Source: Burkholderiales bacterium
GTDB taxonomy: Bacteria > Pseudomonadota > Gammaproteobacteria > Burkholderiales > Nitrosomonadaceae
Direction: 5' to 3'
Assembly (NCBI GenBank): GCA_024235795.1
Contig: JACKLR010000001.1
Coordinates: 248,001 to 312,000 of the forward strand
Length of the DNA stretch: 64,000 bases
Part shown: piece after piece, positions 8,570 to 16,415 of the stretch
How the letters are laid out: every line of letters starts with the position of its first letter
How positions within the stretch are numbered: position 1 is the first letter of the stretch
Notes under the pieces: model-generated
The model's database searches: none
What the model saw: the letters and a program-made list of their open reading frames with translations, nothing else
What the model was told of the DNA's origin: nothing
Program-made: the position numbers and the translations under genes

Positions 8570-9082
8570 ATGAAACGTCGTGTTGTACTGAAAAGCTTTG
8601 CCGCTGCCTCCATTTTGCCGTTCATTCCGTCCTGTTCTCAAGTCGTTGGCGAAGCGGCAACGCCGATTACGCCGCTGAATAAACCGCGCAATGAATGGAA
8701 AGGGTTGGTATCGCCCAGAGCCTATCAAATACTGTTTGAAGAAGCGACAGAACGCCCGGAATCGAGCAATCTGCTTTATGAGGAACGAGAAGGCACATAT
8801 CTCTGCGCCGCATGTTATCTGCCGCTATTCGAAAGCGCCCATAAATATGAAAGCTGGACAGGCTGGCCAAGTTTTACCCAGCCGATTGCTGGACATGTGG
8901 CAACTAAAGTCGATTTCAAGATGATCTGGCCACGCACGGAATACCACTGCGCACGCTGCGGCGGTCATCAGGGCCATGTCTTCAAGGATGGCCCGCCCCC
9001 GCGCGGCGAACGGTGGTGCAACAACGGCTACGCTTTGAAGTTTGTCCCTGCAGAGGAAGCATTGCCACTGCTTAGAAGCTGA
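8570..9082 (+). CDS. msrB: Periplasmic lipoprotein-type methionine-(R)-sulfoxide reductase
   Basis: Reduces the R epimer of protein methionine sulfoxide. The catalytic domain (about residues 40-168) has the two zinc CXXC pairs (CAAC at about 82-85 and CARC near 127), GWPSF with the substrate Trp, HQGHVF and the active-site Cys in RWCNNGYAL. The 30-residue N-terminal extension has a twin-arginine-like KRRVVLKSF and a lipobox-like IPSC. It is therefore probably exported by Tat and lipid-anchored, unlike cytosolic MsrB proteins. Ribosome site AAGGAAA precedes the ATG. Confidence 0.92.
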   Translation: MKRRVVLKSFAAASILPFIPSCSQVVGEAATPITPLNKPRNEWKGLVSPRAYQILFEEATERPESSNLLYEEREGTYLCAACYLPLFESAHKYESWTGWPSFTQPIAGHVATKVDFKMIWPRTEYHCARCGGHQGHVFKDGPPPRGERWCNNGYALKFVPAEEALPLLRS

Positions 9083-9154
9083 TACACCGGCGCAGCGTTT
9101 GAAACAACCAAGAAAGCCGCTATATTTTTATATAATTTAAAAGCAGATCGAATA

Positions 9155-12100
9155 TTAATCATTGGCCTCACCAAACCCACCGCCTCCGGGTGTTTCAATT
9201 ACCACCACATCGCCTGTCTCAAGCTGCACCATGGCGGTAGCGCCGATTTCTTCCAAAACGCCATCATTTTTCCGTTTCACCCAATTACGCCCTACTTTGC
9301 CATTTTCACCGCCATGCAACCCGAATGGCGCAATACGCCGGTGATTGGACAGAATCGCGGCTTGCATGCTTTCGTTAAACCGGATGCGGCGGATAACGCC
9401 ATCACCGCCTTTGTGACGGCCATTGCCACCCGAGTCTGTGCGGATTGAAAAACTTTCAAGCCTGACGGGATAACGTAACTCGAGTACCTCTGGGTCGGTC
9501 AGGCGGGAGTTGGTCATATGGGTGTGCACGGCGCTTTGACCGTCGAAATCGGGGCCAGCGCCTGAACCACCGCAAAGCGTCTCGTAGTATTGATAGCGGT
9601 CGTTACCAAAAGTGAAATTGTTCATCGTGCCTTGCGCGGCAGCCATTACGCCGAGTGCACCGTAGAGGGCATCAGTCACGCACTGACTGGTTTCCACATT
9701 ACCGGCAACAACAGCTGCAGGATATTGTGGATTGAGCATGCAGCCAACGGGTACAATGATTTCGATCGGTTTCAGGCAACCTGCGTTAAGCGGAATTTCA
9801 TCGTTCACCAACGTGCGGAAAACATACAATACCGCAGCACGGCAAATCGGTAATGGCGCGTTGTAATTGTTCGGGCGTTGATCGGTTGTGCCGGTAAAAT
9901 CGACGACGGCCTTTCGTGCCAGTTTGTCAATACGGATTGCAACGCGAATAACCGAGCCATCGTCCATTTCATATTCAAATTCGCCGTCAGAAAGTACATC
10001 GAGCACGCGGCGCACGGTTTCCTCGGCGTTATCCTGCACATGCTGCATATACGCCTGAACGACATCAAGACCGAAATAATCAACCATGCGCTTGAGTTCA
10101 TGCGCGCCCTTTTCGTTAGCGGCTATCTGTGCACCCAGATCGGCGATATTCTGCTCAGGATTGCGTGCCGGGTACGGACCGTTAATCAGCAATTGATGGA
10201 TCTCGTTCCGCAACAACTGATGGTTTCGCACGATCTGGATATTGTCGAACAGGATGCCTTCTTCCTCAACCGTTTTGCTGTTGGGCGGCATGGAACCGGG
10301 CGTAATGCCGCCGAGATCGGCATGATGACCGCGCGAAGCAACGTAGAAAATCACTTGATTATGCTGATCGTCAAACACGGGGGTGACCACAGTGACATCC
10401 GGCAAATGCGTACCACCGTTATACGGCGCATTAATGGCGAACACATCGCCGGGTCTCATGTCAGGATGACCAGCAATCACCGTCTTGACGCTTTCGCCCA
10501 TACTGCCCAGATGCACCGGCATATGCGGCGCATTGGCAACCAGATTGCCTACGCGGTCAAACACCGCGCATGAAAAATCGAGCCGTTCCTTGATGTTAAC
10601 CGACGACGCGGTATTAGCCAGTGTTGCGCCCATCTGCTCGGCGATAGACATAAACAGGTTATTAAATATTTCCAGTATTACCGGATCAGCATGCGTGCCG
10701 ATGCTCTCACGCTGAGGCCGCGGCTCATGGCGCGTAAGTATAAGCTCGCCATTAGCATGGCAATGTGCCTGCCACCCAGGCTCTACAACAATAGTTGCAT
10801 TAACATCACTGATAATCGCAGGGCCTTGAATATAATCGCCTGCACGCAATTGGCTGTTCGCATAAACCGGCGCAGCATACTGCAGTCCGCCGGTCGTCAT
10901 AGTGACAGTATTAACCGGATGCGTTATTTTACAACTCGTATTGTCTCGGTTTCCTGGTTTTGAAGCTCTGTCTTTGGTGTCTGCTGTTATACCAATGGCT
11001 TCTGCTGAAACCGTAGCGATAACCAGATTGTGGTCAGGTTGAATAAAACCGTACTGCCGCTGATGCAAATCTGCAAAATCCGAATGCAGTTGCGCGAGTG
11101 GCGCAAGCATCACTGACAATGCCGTATCGGTACCCTGGTAACGCAAATCTATTTTTTTAACCAGTCTAATCTGCGCAAACGCGAGACCCTGAGCGGCAAC
11201 TTCGTCTTGCGCTGCCTGCGCTAGCTTGTCCAGCGTTTTGCTGGCTGTCATTAATGTTTGGGCATTAAGCGGTGCTTCTACTGTGACGGTATGAATGGCG
11301 GTAATATCGGCGAGCCCCATACCATATGCTGACAAGACACCCGCCAGCGGATGAATCACGATTGAGTCCATGCCCAGCGCATCCGCCACTAAACAGACAT
11401 GCTGTCCTGCTGCCCCGCCAAACCCGTTCAGCGCATAAACCGAAATATCATGTCCTTTTTCAACAGATATTTTTTTGATCGCATTCGCCATGTTATCCAC
11501 TGCGACATGCAGAAAGCCTTCTGCAACCTGTTCTGGAGTATAATCCTTGCCGCTTGTTTCTGTGATTTGTCGGGCAAGTTGCGCAAATTTTTCACCGACA
11601 ATCGCCGCATCCAATGGCGCGTTAGCGGCCGGTCCGAAAATATGCGGAAAGAAATCCGGCTGGATTTTGCCGAGCATGACATTGCAGTCGGTAACCGTCA
11701 GCGGTCCGCCGCGACGGTAACAGGCCGGCCCTGGATTCGCACCTGCGCTGTTGGGGCCCACGCGGAAGCGGCTCCCGTCAAAATTCAGAATCGAACCGCC
11801 GCCCGCCGCGACTGTATGTATCGCCATCATCGGCGCACGGATACGCACACCGGCGACATGACCATCGTAAATGCGTTCAAAATTACCGTTAAAATGACTG
11901 ACATCGGTTGACGTGCCGCCCATGTCAAACCCGATAACCTTGCTGAAACCCGCTTGCGTCGCTGTGCGTGCCATACCGACCACGCCCCCTGCAGGACCTG
12001 ACAAGATGCTATCCTTACCCTGAAACCGACCAGCCTGCGTCAAGCCGCCGTTCGATTGCATAAACAACAGCTGTATACCACCGAGTACCACGGCGATTTG

Positions 12101-12799
12101 ATCGACATAACGCCGCAGGATCGGCGACAGATAGGCATCCATCACTGTCGTATCGCCGCGTGAAATCAGTTTGATTAATGGGCTGACCTGATGACTGACG
12201 GAAATTTGCGTAAAACCAATTTTTTCTGCAATACGCGCTGCCGTCTGTTCGTGCGCATGAAAACGGTAGCCATGTATAAACACTATCGCTACAGCCAGAA
12301 TACCTTGCCGATAGACGCGATTTAAATCGGCAGCCAGTGTCGCCTCATCGAGCTTCTCGATGATCCCGCCATCCGCACTGACCCGTTCGCGCGCTTCGAT
12401 GACGGTTTCATACACCATTTCTGGCAACCTGATATTCAGATCAAAAAGTCGCGGGCGGTTCTGATAACCGATGCGTAATGCATCGCCAAACCCCTTTGTG
12501 ATCACAAGCGCAACACGCTCACCCTTGCGCTCAAGCAATGCATTGGTAGCAATGGTGGTGCCCATTTTGACATGGTCAATCCAATCTGCTGGTATCGCTT
12601 CATTGGATTCGACGCCCAGAATCCGTCGTATTCCCTCCAATGCCGCATCGGGATATTGCTCAGGATTTTCCGACAGCAGCTTACAGGTTTTCAGCTGATC
12701 CTGCGGCGAGCGTGCCACGATATCGGTAAAGGTCCCGCCGCGGTCGATCCAGAATTGCCATTTGTTATCGTTTATGGCATCGGGTTGTTGTTCAGACAT
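9155..12799 (-). CDS. 5-oxoprolinase (fused HyuA-HyuB type hydantoinase)
   Basis: ATP-dependent hydrolase that opens 5-oxo-L-proline to glutamate, or a close relative acting on another cyclic amide. About 1214 residues if translated from the ATG at 12799; the in-frame TTG at 12808 is less likely. The N-terminal HyuA half has DRGGTFTDI, TTIATNALLERKG and FDMGGTSTDVS (actin-like ATPase fold). The HyuB half starts near residue 715 (ILEIFNNLFMSIAEQMGA) and includes DFSCAVFDRVGNLVANAPH and NAPYNGGTHLPDVT. The C-terminal GGGGFGEAND closes it. The two halves being fused is the usual state of bacterial 5-oxoprolinases. Substrate specificity cannot be read from sequence alone. Confidence 0.92.
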   Translation of the reverse strand: MSEQQPDAINDNKWQFWIDRGGTFTDIVARSPQDQLKTCKLLSENPEQYPDAALEGIRRILGVESNEAIPADWIDHVKMGTTIATNALLERKGERVALVITKGFGDALRIGYQNRPRLFDLNIRLPEMVYETVIEARERVSADGGIIEKLDEATLAADLNRVYRQGILAVAIVFIHGYRFHAHEQTAARIAEKIGFTQISVSHQVSPLIKLISRGDTTVMDAYLSPILRRYVDQIAVVLGGIQLLFMQSNGGLTQAGRFQGKDSILSGPAGGVVGMARTATQAGFSKVIGFDMGGTSTDVSHFNGNFERIYDGHVAGVRIRAPMMAIHTVAAGGGSILNFDGSRFRVGPNSAGANPGPACYRRGGPLTVTDCNVMLGKIQPDFFPHIFGPAANAPLDAAIVGEKFAQLARQITETSGKDYTPEQVAEGFLHVAVDNMANAIKKISVEKGHDISVYALNGFGGAAGQHVCLVADALGMDSIVIHPLAGVLSAYGMGLADITAIHTVTVEAPLNAQTLMTASKTLDKLAQAAQDEVAAQGLAFAQIRLVKKIDLRYQGTDTALSVMLAPLAQLHSDFADLHQRQYGFIQPDHNLVIATVSAEAIGITADTKDRASKPGNRDNTSCKITHPVNTVTMTTGGLQYAAPVYANSQLRAGDYIQGPAIISDVNATIVVEPGWQAHCHANGELILTRHEPRPQRESIGTHADPVILEIFNNLFMSIAEQMGATLANTASSVNIKERLDFSCAVFDRVGNLVANAPHMPVHLGSMGESVKTVIAGHPDMRPGDVFAINAPYNGGTHLPDVTVVTPVFDDQHNQVIFYVASRGHHADLGGITPGSMPPNSKTVEEEGILFDNIQIVRNHQLLRNEIHQLLINGPYPARNPEQNIADLGAQIAANEKGAHELKRMVDYFGLDVVQAYMQHVQDNAEETVRRVLDVLSDGEFEYEMDDGSVIRVAIRIDKLARKAVVDFTGTTDQRPNNYNAPLPICRAAVLYVFRTLVNDEIPLNAGCLKPIEIIVPVGCMLNPQYPAAVVAGNVETSQCVTDALYGALGVMAAAQGTMNNFTFGNDRYQYYETLCGGSGAGPDFDGQSAVHTHMTNSRLTDPEVLELRYPVRLESFSIRTDSGGNGRHKGGDGVIRRIRFNESMQAAILSNHRRIAPFGLHGGENGKVGRNWVKRKNDGVLEEIGATAMVQLETGDVVVIETPGGGGFGEAND

Positions 12800-12894
12800 G
12801 GGTTTCAAGTTGCGGTGGCGTTTACTTCAGTAATCAAATTGAAGCATGATACACCACCACGCCGTTCAACGGATTGTGGATGCAATCAATCCAT

Positions 12895-14814
12895 TCAAAC
12901 AACCAGTGGCGGCATTGGACAATCAACCAAATCGGCAATCGCACGAAATAATTCGGCTTCTGCAGGCGATACCTGCTGATCTGCAATAATCGCTTTGGCA
13001 AAAGCTTTCAGTAACAGCGGTTTGGTCAGCGGCGCCAGTTGTGCCAGCTGATCCAGCGACGCGCTGACATTTTTCAGTTTGAGTGCGTCGGCCGGCAATA
13101 ATGCAATGTCCAGACCCGCGAGATTTTCTTTTGCCGCTTCAAAAACATGCGCTTTGCTTACACCCTGTGGTTTTCCGGCATGGACTAATAAAGACAAGAC
13201 CACGGCACACGCCTGTTGTGTCTGCGCCAGTTTCAGCTGGCCTGACAGCTGTTTCTTTTCCGCATATACGATATCCAAATGGTGGAATAAAATTTTCTGC
13301 AATGTCCAGTCAAACAAATGAATCTTATTGTCCATCGCCACCAAAGTCTTGAGATTTTTCTTAAACAGCAGGTATTGCCGCTTTGACAATTGGCGCAATG
13401 TCGACAACGCAATATCCAGTAAAGGCAATCGGTGGGCCAGTTCCAGTTTGGCGAATTTCTCCGTCAGTTTGACGGTCTCTGCATAAACCCCGTCGTCCGC
13501 GGCAGTTGCCAAATGCTGCAATTGCTGTTGGCGCATGGCAGGCGCATTGTCGAGTACCATAAAGTAAATCAAAGCCCTTGCGGCAAACGGATCATGCGCT
13601 GCCTGTTTTAGCTCAGCGGGTAGTTCGCTTAACACCTGGTGCGCATAATTGATTTGCGCATCGTTTAACTGACCGATTCGATCAACAAATGCACCGTTCT
13701 TCATCATTGTTGCGGCACCGGCCATTAATTCTGCCGCGGCTGTATGGTGCTGGCCTTGTTGCTGGGAACCCTGCGCGGAATACGTCATGGCCACCGGTGG
13801 CTCGGAAACCGGGCGGACATCAAACTTTCCGTTCCAATTGGGTTCAATCTGACGGATGCGTTTTTCCAATGGTGGATGGGTAGCGAGCAGGCTGGTCATT
13901 GTATGCCTGATGCCGTCGCCAAATAGCGCATGGCTGATTTCCGCGCCATTCGGGTTTTGCAATGTTGAACCGATGGCATCACTGCCAATACGCTTGAGCG
14001 CACCGGCTATGCCGCCCGGATTACGGGTAAACTGCACGGCAGAAGCGTCTGCCAGGTATTCGCGCTGGCGGTTAACCGAGGCTTTGATCAGATTGCCGAA
14101 TAATGTACCGCCATAGCCAATCGCCATCAATCCCAGACCCAGCATCACAGCACCACCGACATTTTTGGAATTTCTGGAGCGGCCGTCTGAACGCAACAGA
14201 TATTCACCAATCAGGCCGAGAACCATGATCCCATGCAAAATGCCGATCAGCTGGAGATTCAAATTCATATCGCCATTTAAAATATGGCTGAACTCATGCG
14301 CAATCACGCCTTGCAACTCATCCCGGCTTAATTTCTCAATGGCACCACGCGTGACGCCAATGACGGCGTTACTGGGCGAGTCTCCGGCAGCAAATGCATT
14401 AATGCCGTCCTCATGCAACAGGTAAACGGGCGGCACCGGCGTGCCGGATGCAATCGCCATTTCTTCCACCACATTCAGCACGCGCTGTTTATACACATCG
14501 CCGCTGCCGTTGATAATTAATTCCGCCCCCATCATTTCAGCAATTTTTTCTCCACTACCGCCAAGACTGCTTATTTTGTATAAACTGCCGAATACAACAA
14601 TCGCGATGACGCCCACGCCAACCATCAAAAACAGGTTCCAGTCAAATTGCTGAAAAAATGATTCTACTGTCAGGTACTGAAGATTGACAAAGCCAAACAC
14701 AAACATCACCAGCAGGTTGGTCAGAATAATCAGCGTAAACACCGCCAGCATAAACAACACCACTAAGCGGGTCGTGCTCTGCCGCGCACGCGCCTGCAAT
14801 TCAAAGAAATTCAT
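12895..14814 (-). CDS. M48 family membrane zinc metalloprotease with C-terminal extension
   Basis: HtpX-like integral membrane protease of 639 residues. Transmembrane helices lie at about 16-44 and 62-80. The zinc site HEFSH is at residues 173-177 (VIAHEFSHILNGD), with further hydrophobic helices around 185-245. The third ligand region REYLADASAVQFT follows. Beyond about residue 330 a long, mainly helical domain of some 300 residues is added, ending in QQVSPAEAELFRAIADLV, which looks like a TerB-type helical segment. It lies 9 bases downstream of lemA, forming a two-gene operon. LemA-M48 pairing is widespread and suggests a joint role in membrane protein quality control (inference). Confidence 0.9.
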   Translation of the reverse strand: MNFFELQARARQSTTRLVVLFMLAVFTLIILTNLLVMFVFGFVNLQYLTVESFFQQFDWNLFLMVGVGVIAIVVFGSLYKISSLGGSGEKIAEMMGAELIINGSGDVYKQRVLNVVEEMAIASGTPVPPVYLLHEDGINAFAAGDSPSNAVIGVTRGAIEKLSRDELQGVIAHEFSHILNGDMNLNLQLIGILHGIMVLGLIGEYLLRSDGRSRNSKNVGGAVMLGLGLMAIGYGGTLFGNLIKASVNRQREYLADASAVQFTRNPGGIAGALKRIGSDAIGSTLQNPNGAEISHALFGDGIRHTMTSLLATHPPLEKRIRQIEPNWNGKFDVRPVSEPPVAMTYSAQGSQQQGQHHTAAAELMAGAATMMKNGAFVDRIGQLNDAQINYAHQVLSELPAELKQAAHDPFAARALIYFMVLDNAPAMRQQQLQHLATAADDGVYAETVKLTEKFAKLELAHRLPLLDIALSTLRQLSKRQYLLFKKNLKTLVAMDNKIHLFDWTLQKILFHHLDIVYAEKKQLSGQLKLAQTQQACAVVLSLLVHAGKPQGVSKAHVFEAAKENLAGLDIALLPADALKLKNVSASLDQLAQLAPLTKPLLLKAFAKAIIADQQVSPAEAELFRAIADLVDCPMPPLVV

Positions 14815-14823
14815 GACCTGATA

Positions 14824-15420
14824 TTAGAAGGAGACTTTAGGCGCAACCTGAATCTGGGCGCTGTCCTCAAACTCCAGCAACGACGCATCCTCGCGATGAC
14901 CGAACAGGCCAGCAAAAACCACCGGCGGGAAAGACTGCTTATACGTGTTATAGTCCATCACTTGATCGTTAAATGCCTGACGTGCAAAAGAAACCTTATT
15001 TTCCGTGCTGACGAGTTCTTCGCTCAACTGCATCATGTTCTGATTGGCCTTGAGTTCGGGATAAGCCTCCAGCACCACGTTGAATTTACCCATAGCGCCA
15101 GCCAGTTGCCCTTCGGTGCCGATCAGTTCGCGCATCGCCCTGGCATTGGTCGGATCCGAAGCCGCGGCAGCCAGATTATTGGCAGCCGCATTTCGCGCGG
15201 CAATCACCGCTTCCAGCGTTTCCCGTTCATGCTTCAGGTAGCCTTTGGCGGTTTCAATCAGATTGGGAATCAAATCATAACGGCGCTTCAATTGGACTTC
15301 AATCTGGGCGAACGCGTTTTTGTAGCGGTTACGTTTGGTTACCAGATTATTAAAGATAGCAATGGCATAAAAAACCATCATCGCCAGCACAACCAACACC
15401 ACAATCGTCGTTATTTCCAT
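14824..15420 (-). CDS. lemA: LemA family protein
   Basis: Short membrane-anchored helical protein. The start is placed at the ATG at 15420 because AGGAGA lies just before it; an upstream in-frame start at 15444 lacks such a site. The N-terminal helix (ITTIVVLVVLAMMVFYAIAIF) anchors it. The rest is the LemA coiled helical domain with NRYKNAFAQIEVQLKRRYDL, PNLIETAKGYLKHE, the NAR/RNA-rich hinge, AYPELKANQNM and FARQAFNDQVMDYN. The periplasmic orientation is that of the family. First gene of the lemA-M48 protease operon. Confidence 0.93.
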   Translation of the reverse strand: MEITTIVVLVVLAMMVFYAIAIFNNLVTKRNRYKNAFAQIEVQLKRRYDLIPNLIETAKGYLKHERETLEAVIAARNAAANNLAAAASDPTNARAMRELIGTEGQLAGAMGKFNVVLEAYPELKANQNMMQLSEELVSTENKVSFARQAFNDQVMDYNTYKQSFPPVVFAGLFGHREDASLLEFEDSAQIQVAPKVSF

Positions 15421-15572
15421 CAGTCTCTCCTGTTTGAAGATCAAGCGTTATCAGGTAAAACAATGTCCAATATGATGAAGGTTGCCTAACCTATTGTAAA
15501 GCGTGAATAAGCCATAAAAATCAAGGTATCACTGAAAATTGGATGCAGTAAAAACAAAGCGTATGAGTAACC

Positions 15573-15649
15573 GTAGGGTGGATCAGTTAAACATCACCTG
15601 CCATTTCGAATGGTTTAAATGGTGGATGGCGCAGGCTTATCCACCCTAC
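15573..15649. repeat. Inverted-repeat element GTAGGGTGGAT ... ATCCACCCTAC
   Basis: An exact 11-base inverted repeat (15573-15583 and 15639-15649) encloses 55 bases that contain further copies of GGTGGAT. It lies directly behind vapC. Dispersed sequences with GTAGGGTGGAT ends are common intergenic repeats in many proteobacteria. A related half copy occurs on the other side of vapBC at 16308-16337. Confidence 0.6.
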
Positions 15650-15654
15650 CAGTC

Positions 15655-16038
15655 TTATTTCTGATAAAGACCGAGTTTCATTACCCGGCTTAATAAACTG
15701 AAGTGCTTATCCAATGAATAAACCAGACAATCATTGTCCTTTGCATTGTGGGCGATGATCAAATCAGGAATCCCCACGCCATTTGCACCATTTTTTAGAC
15801 ACCTCACCTGACACTCAATGATTCCTTCCCATTTGATATCCAAAGGGATCTGTTTAATTTCATGGAGTAATTGAATAACAGTGATATGCTTCTTGATTTT
15901 CAAAAAAAGCACAAGTTCGGCCAGTATGATGTCATTGGTCACAAGCAGATTTTCATCAATCAGATTATCCAGTGCTGCAGAGTGCTCGCCACTGCGGAAA
16001 TAATCAATCCATATTGACGTATCAACCAGAACCCGCAT
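15655..16038 (-). CDS. vapC: VapC-type PIN-domain toxin
   Basis: A 127-residue PIN-domain ribonuclease, the toxin of a type II pair. The first acidic residue is in VDTSIWIDYF (Asp6), a conserved Glu lies in NDIILAELVLFL, and further acidic residues lie in GIPDLIIAHNAKDNDCLVYSLDKHF. These match the metal-binding set of PIN nucleases. Its start codon overlaps the antitoxin stop as TAATG, so translation is coupled. Flanking intergenic repeats lie on both sides of the pair. Confidence 0.9.
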   Translation of the reverse strand: MRVLVDTSIWIDYFRSGEHSAALDNLIDENLLVTNDIILAELVLFLKIKKHITVIQLLHEIKQIPLDIKWEGIIECQVRCLKNGANGVGIPDLIIAHNAKDNDCLVYSLDKHFSLLSRVMKLGLYQK

Positions 16039-16232
16039 TAACCACGATCGCGAAGCGTATTGAGATCAATATTCAGATCAATTTTTCCTTTGAATGCTTT
16101 CAGATTCACAATCCTGGATTTTCTGATCAACTCTTCCAAAGCCAACACAATAACGCCAGTTTTTGTGCGCGCATGTGTCAATTTCATTGCTTCGTCCAAT
16201 AAATCTTTGGGTAAATCAATTGTCGTACGCAT
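16038..16232 (-). CDS. vapB: VapB-type antitoxin
   Basis: A 64-residue antitoxin. The start is set at the ATG at 16232 because AAGGAGAAAAT precedes it. The N-terminus MRTTIDLPKDLLDEAMKLT is a ribbon-helix-helix DNA-binding domain of the VapB2/Arc type. The acidic, aromatic-poor tail (FKGKIDLNIDLNTLRDRG) would occupy the VapC site. Upstream at 16251-16274 a GCATA...TATGC inverted pair could be the autoregulatory operator. Confidence 0.88.
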   Translation of the reverse strand: MRTTIDLPKDLLDEAMKLTHARTKTGVIVLALEELIRKSRIVNLKAFKGKIDLNIDLNTLRDRG

Positions 16233-16307
16233 ATTTTCTCCTTGAATGACGCATAACATATTAGCTAACTATGCATATGCTTTCAATTCTGAATTCATTA
16301 AATAATT

Positions 16308-16337
16308 GATGGATGACGCTTCGCTGATCCATCCTAC
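16308..16337. repeat. GATGGAT/ATCCATC hairpin related to the 15573 repeat
   Basis: GATGGATGACGC pairs imperfectly with GCTGATCCATC around a short loop and is followed by CTAC. It resembles the right half of the GTAGGGTGGAT element at 15573-15649. Together the two bracket vapBC. Confidence 0.4.
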
Positions 16338-16415
16338 AGAGTTCATTGTTTCGATAACAGGACAACTCGTGTAACAAGCGGTATCATTCTGATCATTCCA
16401 ATATCTGAATAAAGA

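Noticed and set aside
9878..10573. 231-codon plus-strand frame
   Set aside because: It lies wholly antisense to the 5-oxoprolinase gene, has no recognisable domain and its codon use mirrors the opposite strand.
14896..15489. 197-codon plus-strand frame
   Set aside because: Antisense shadow of lemA; no ribosome site or family match.
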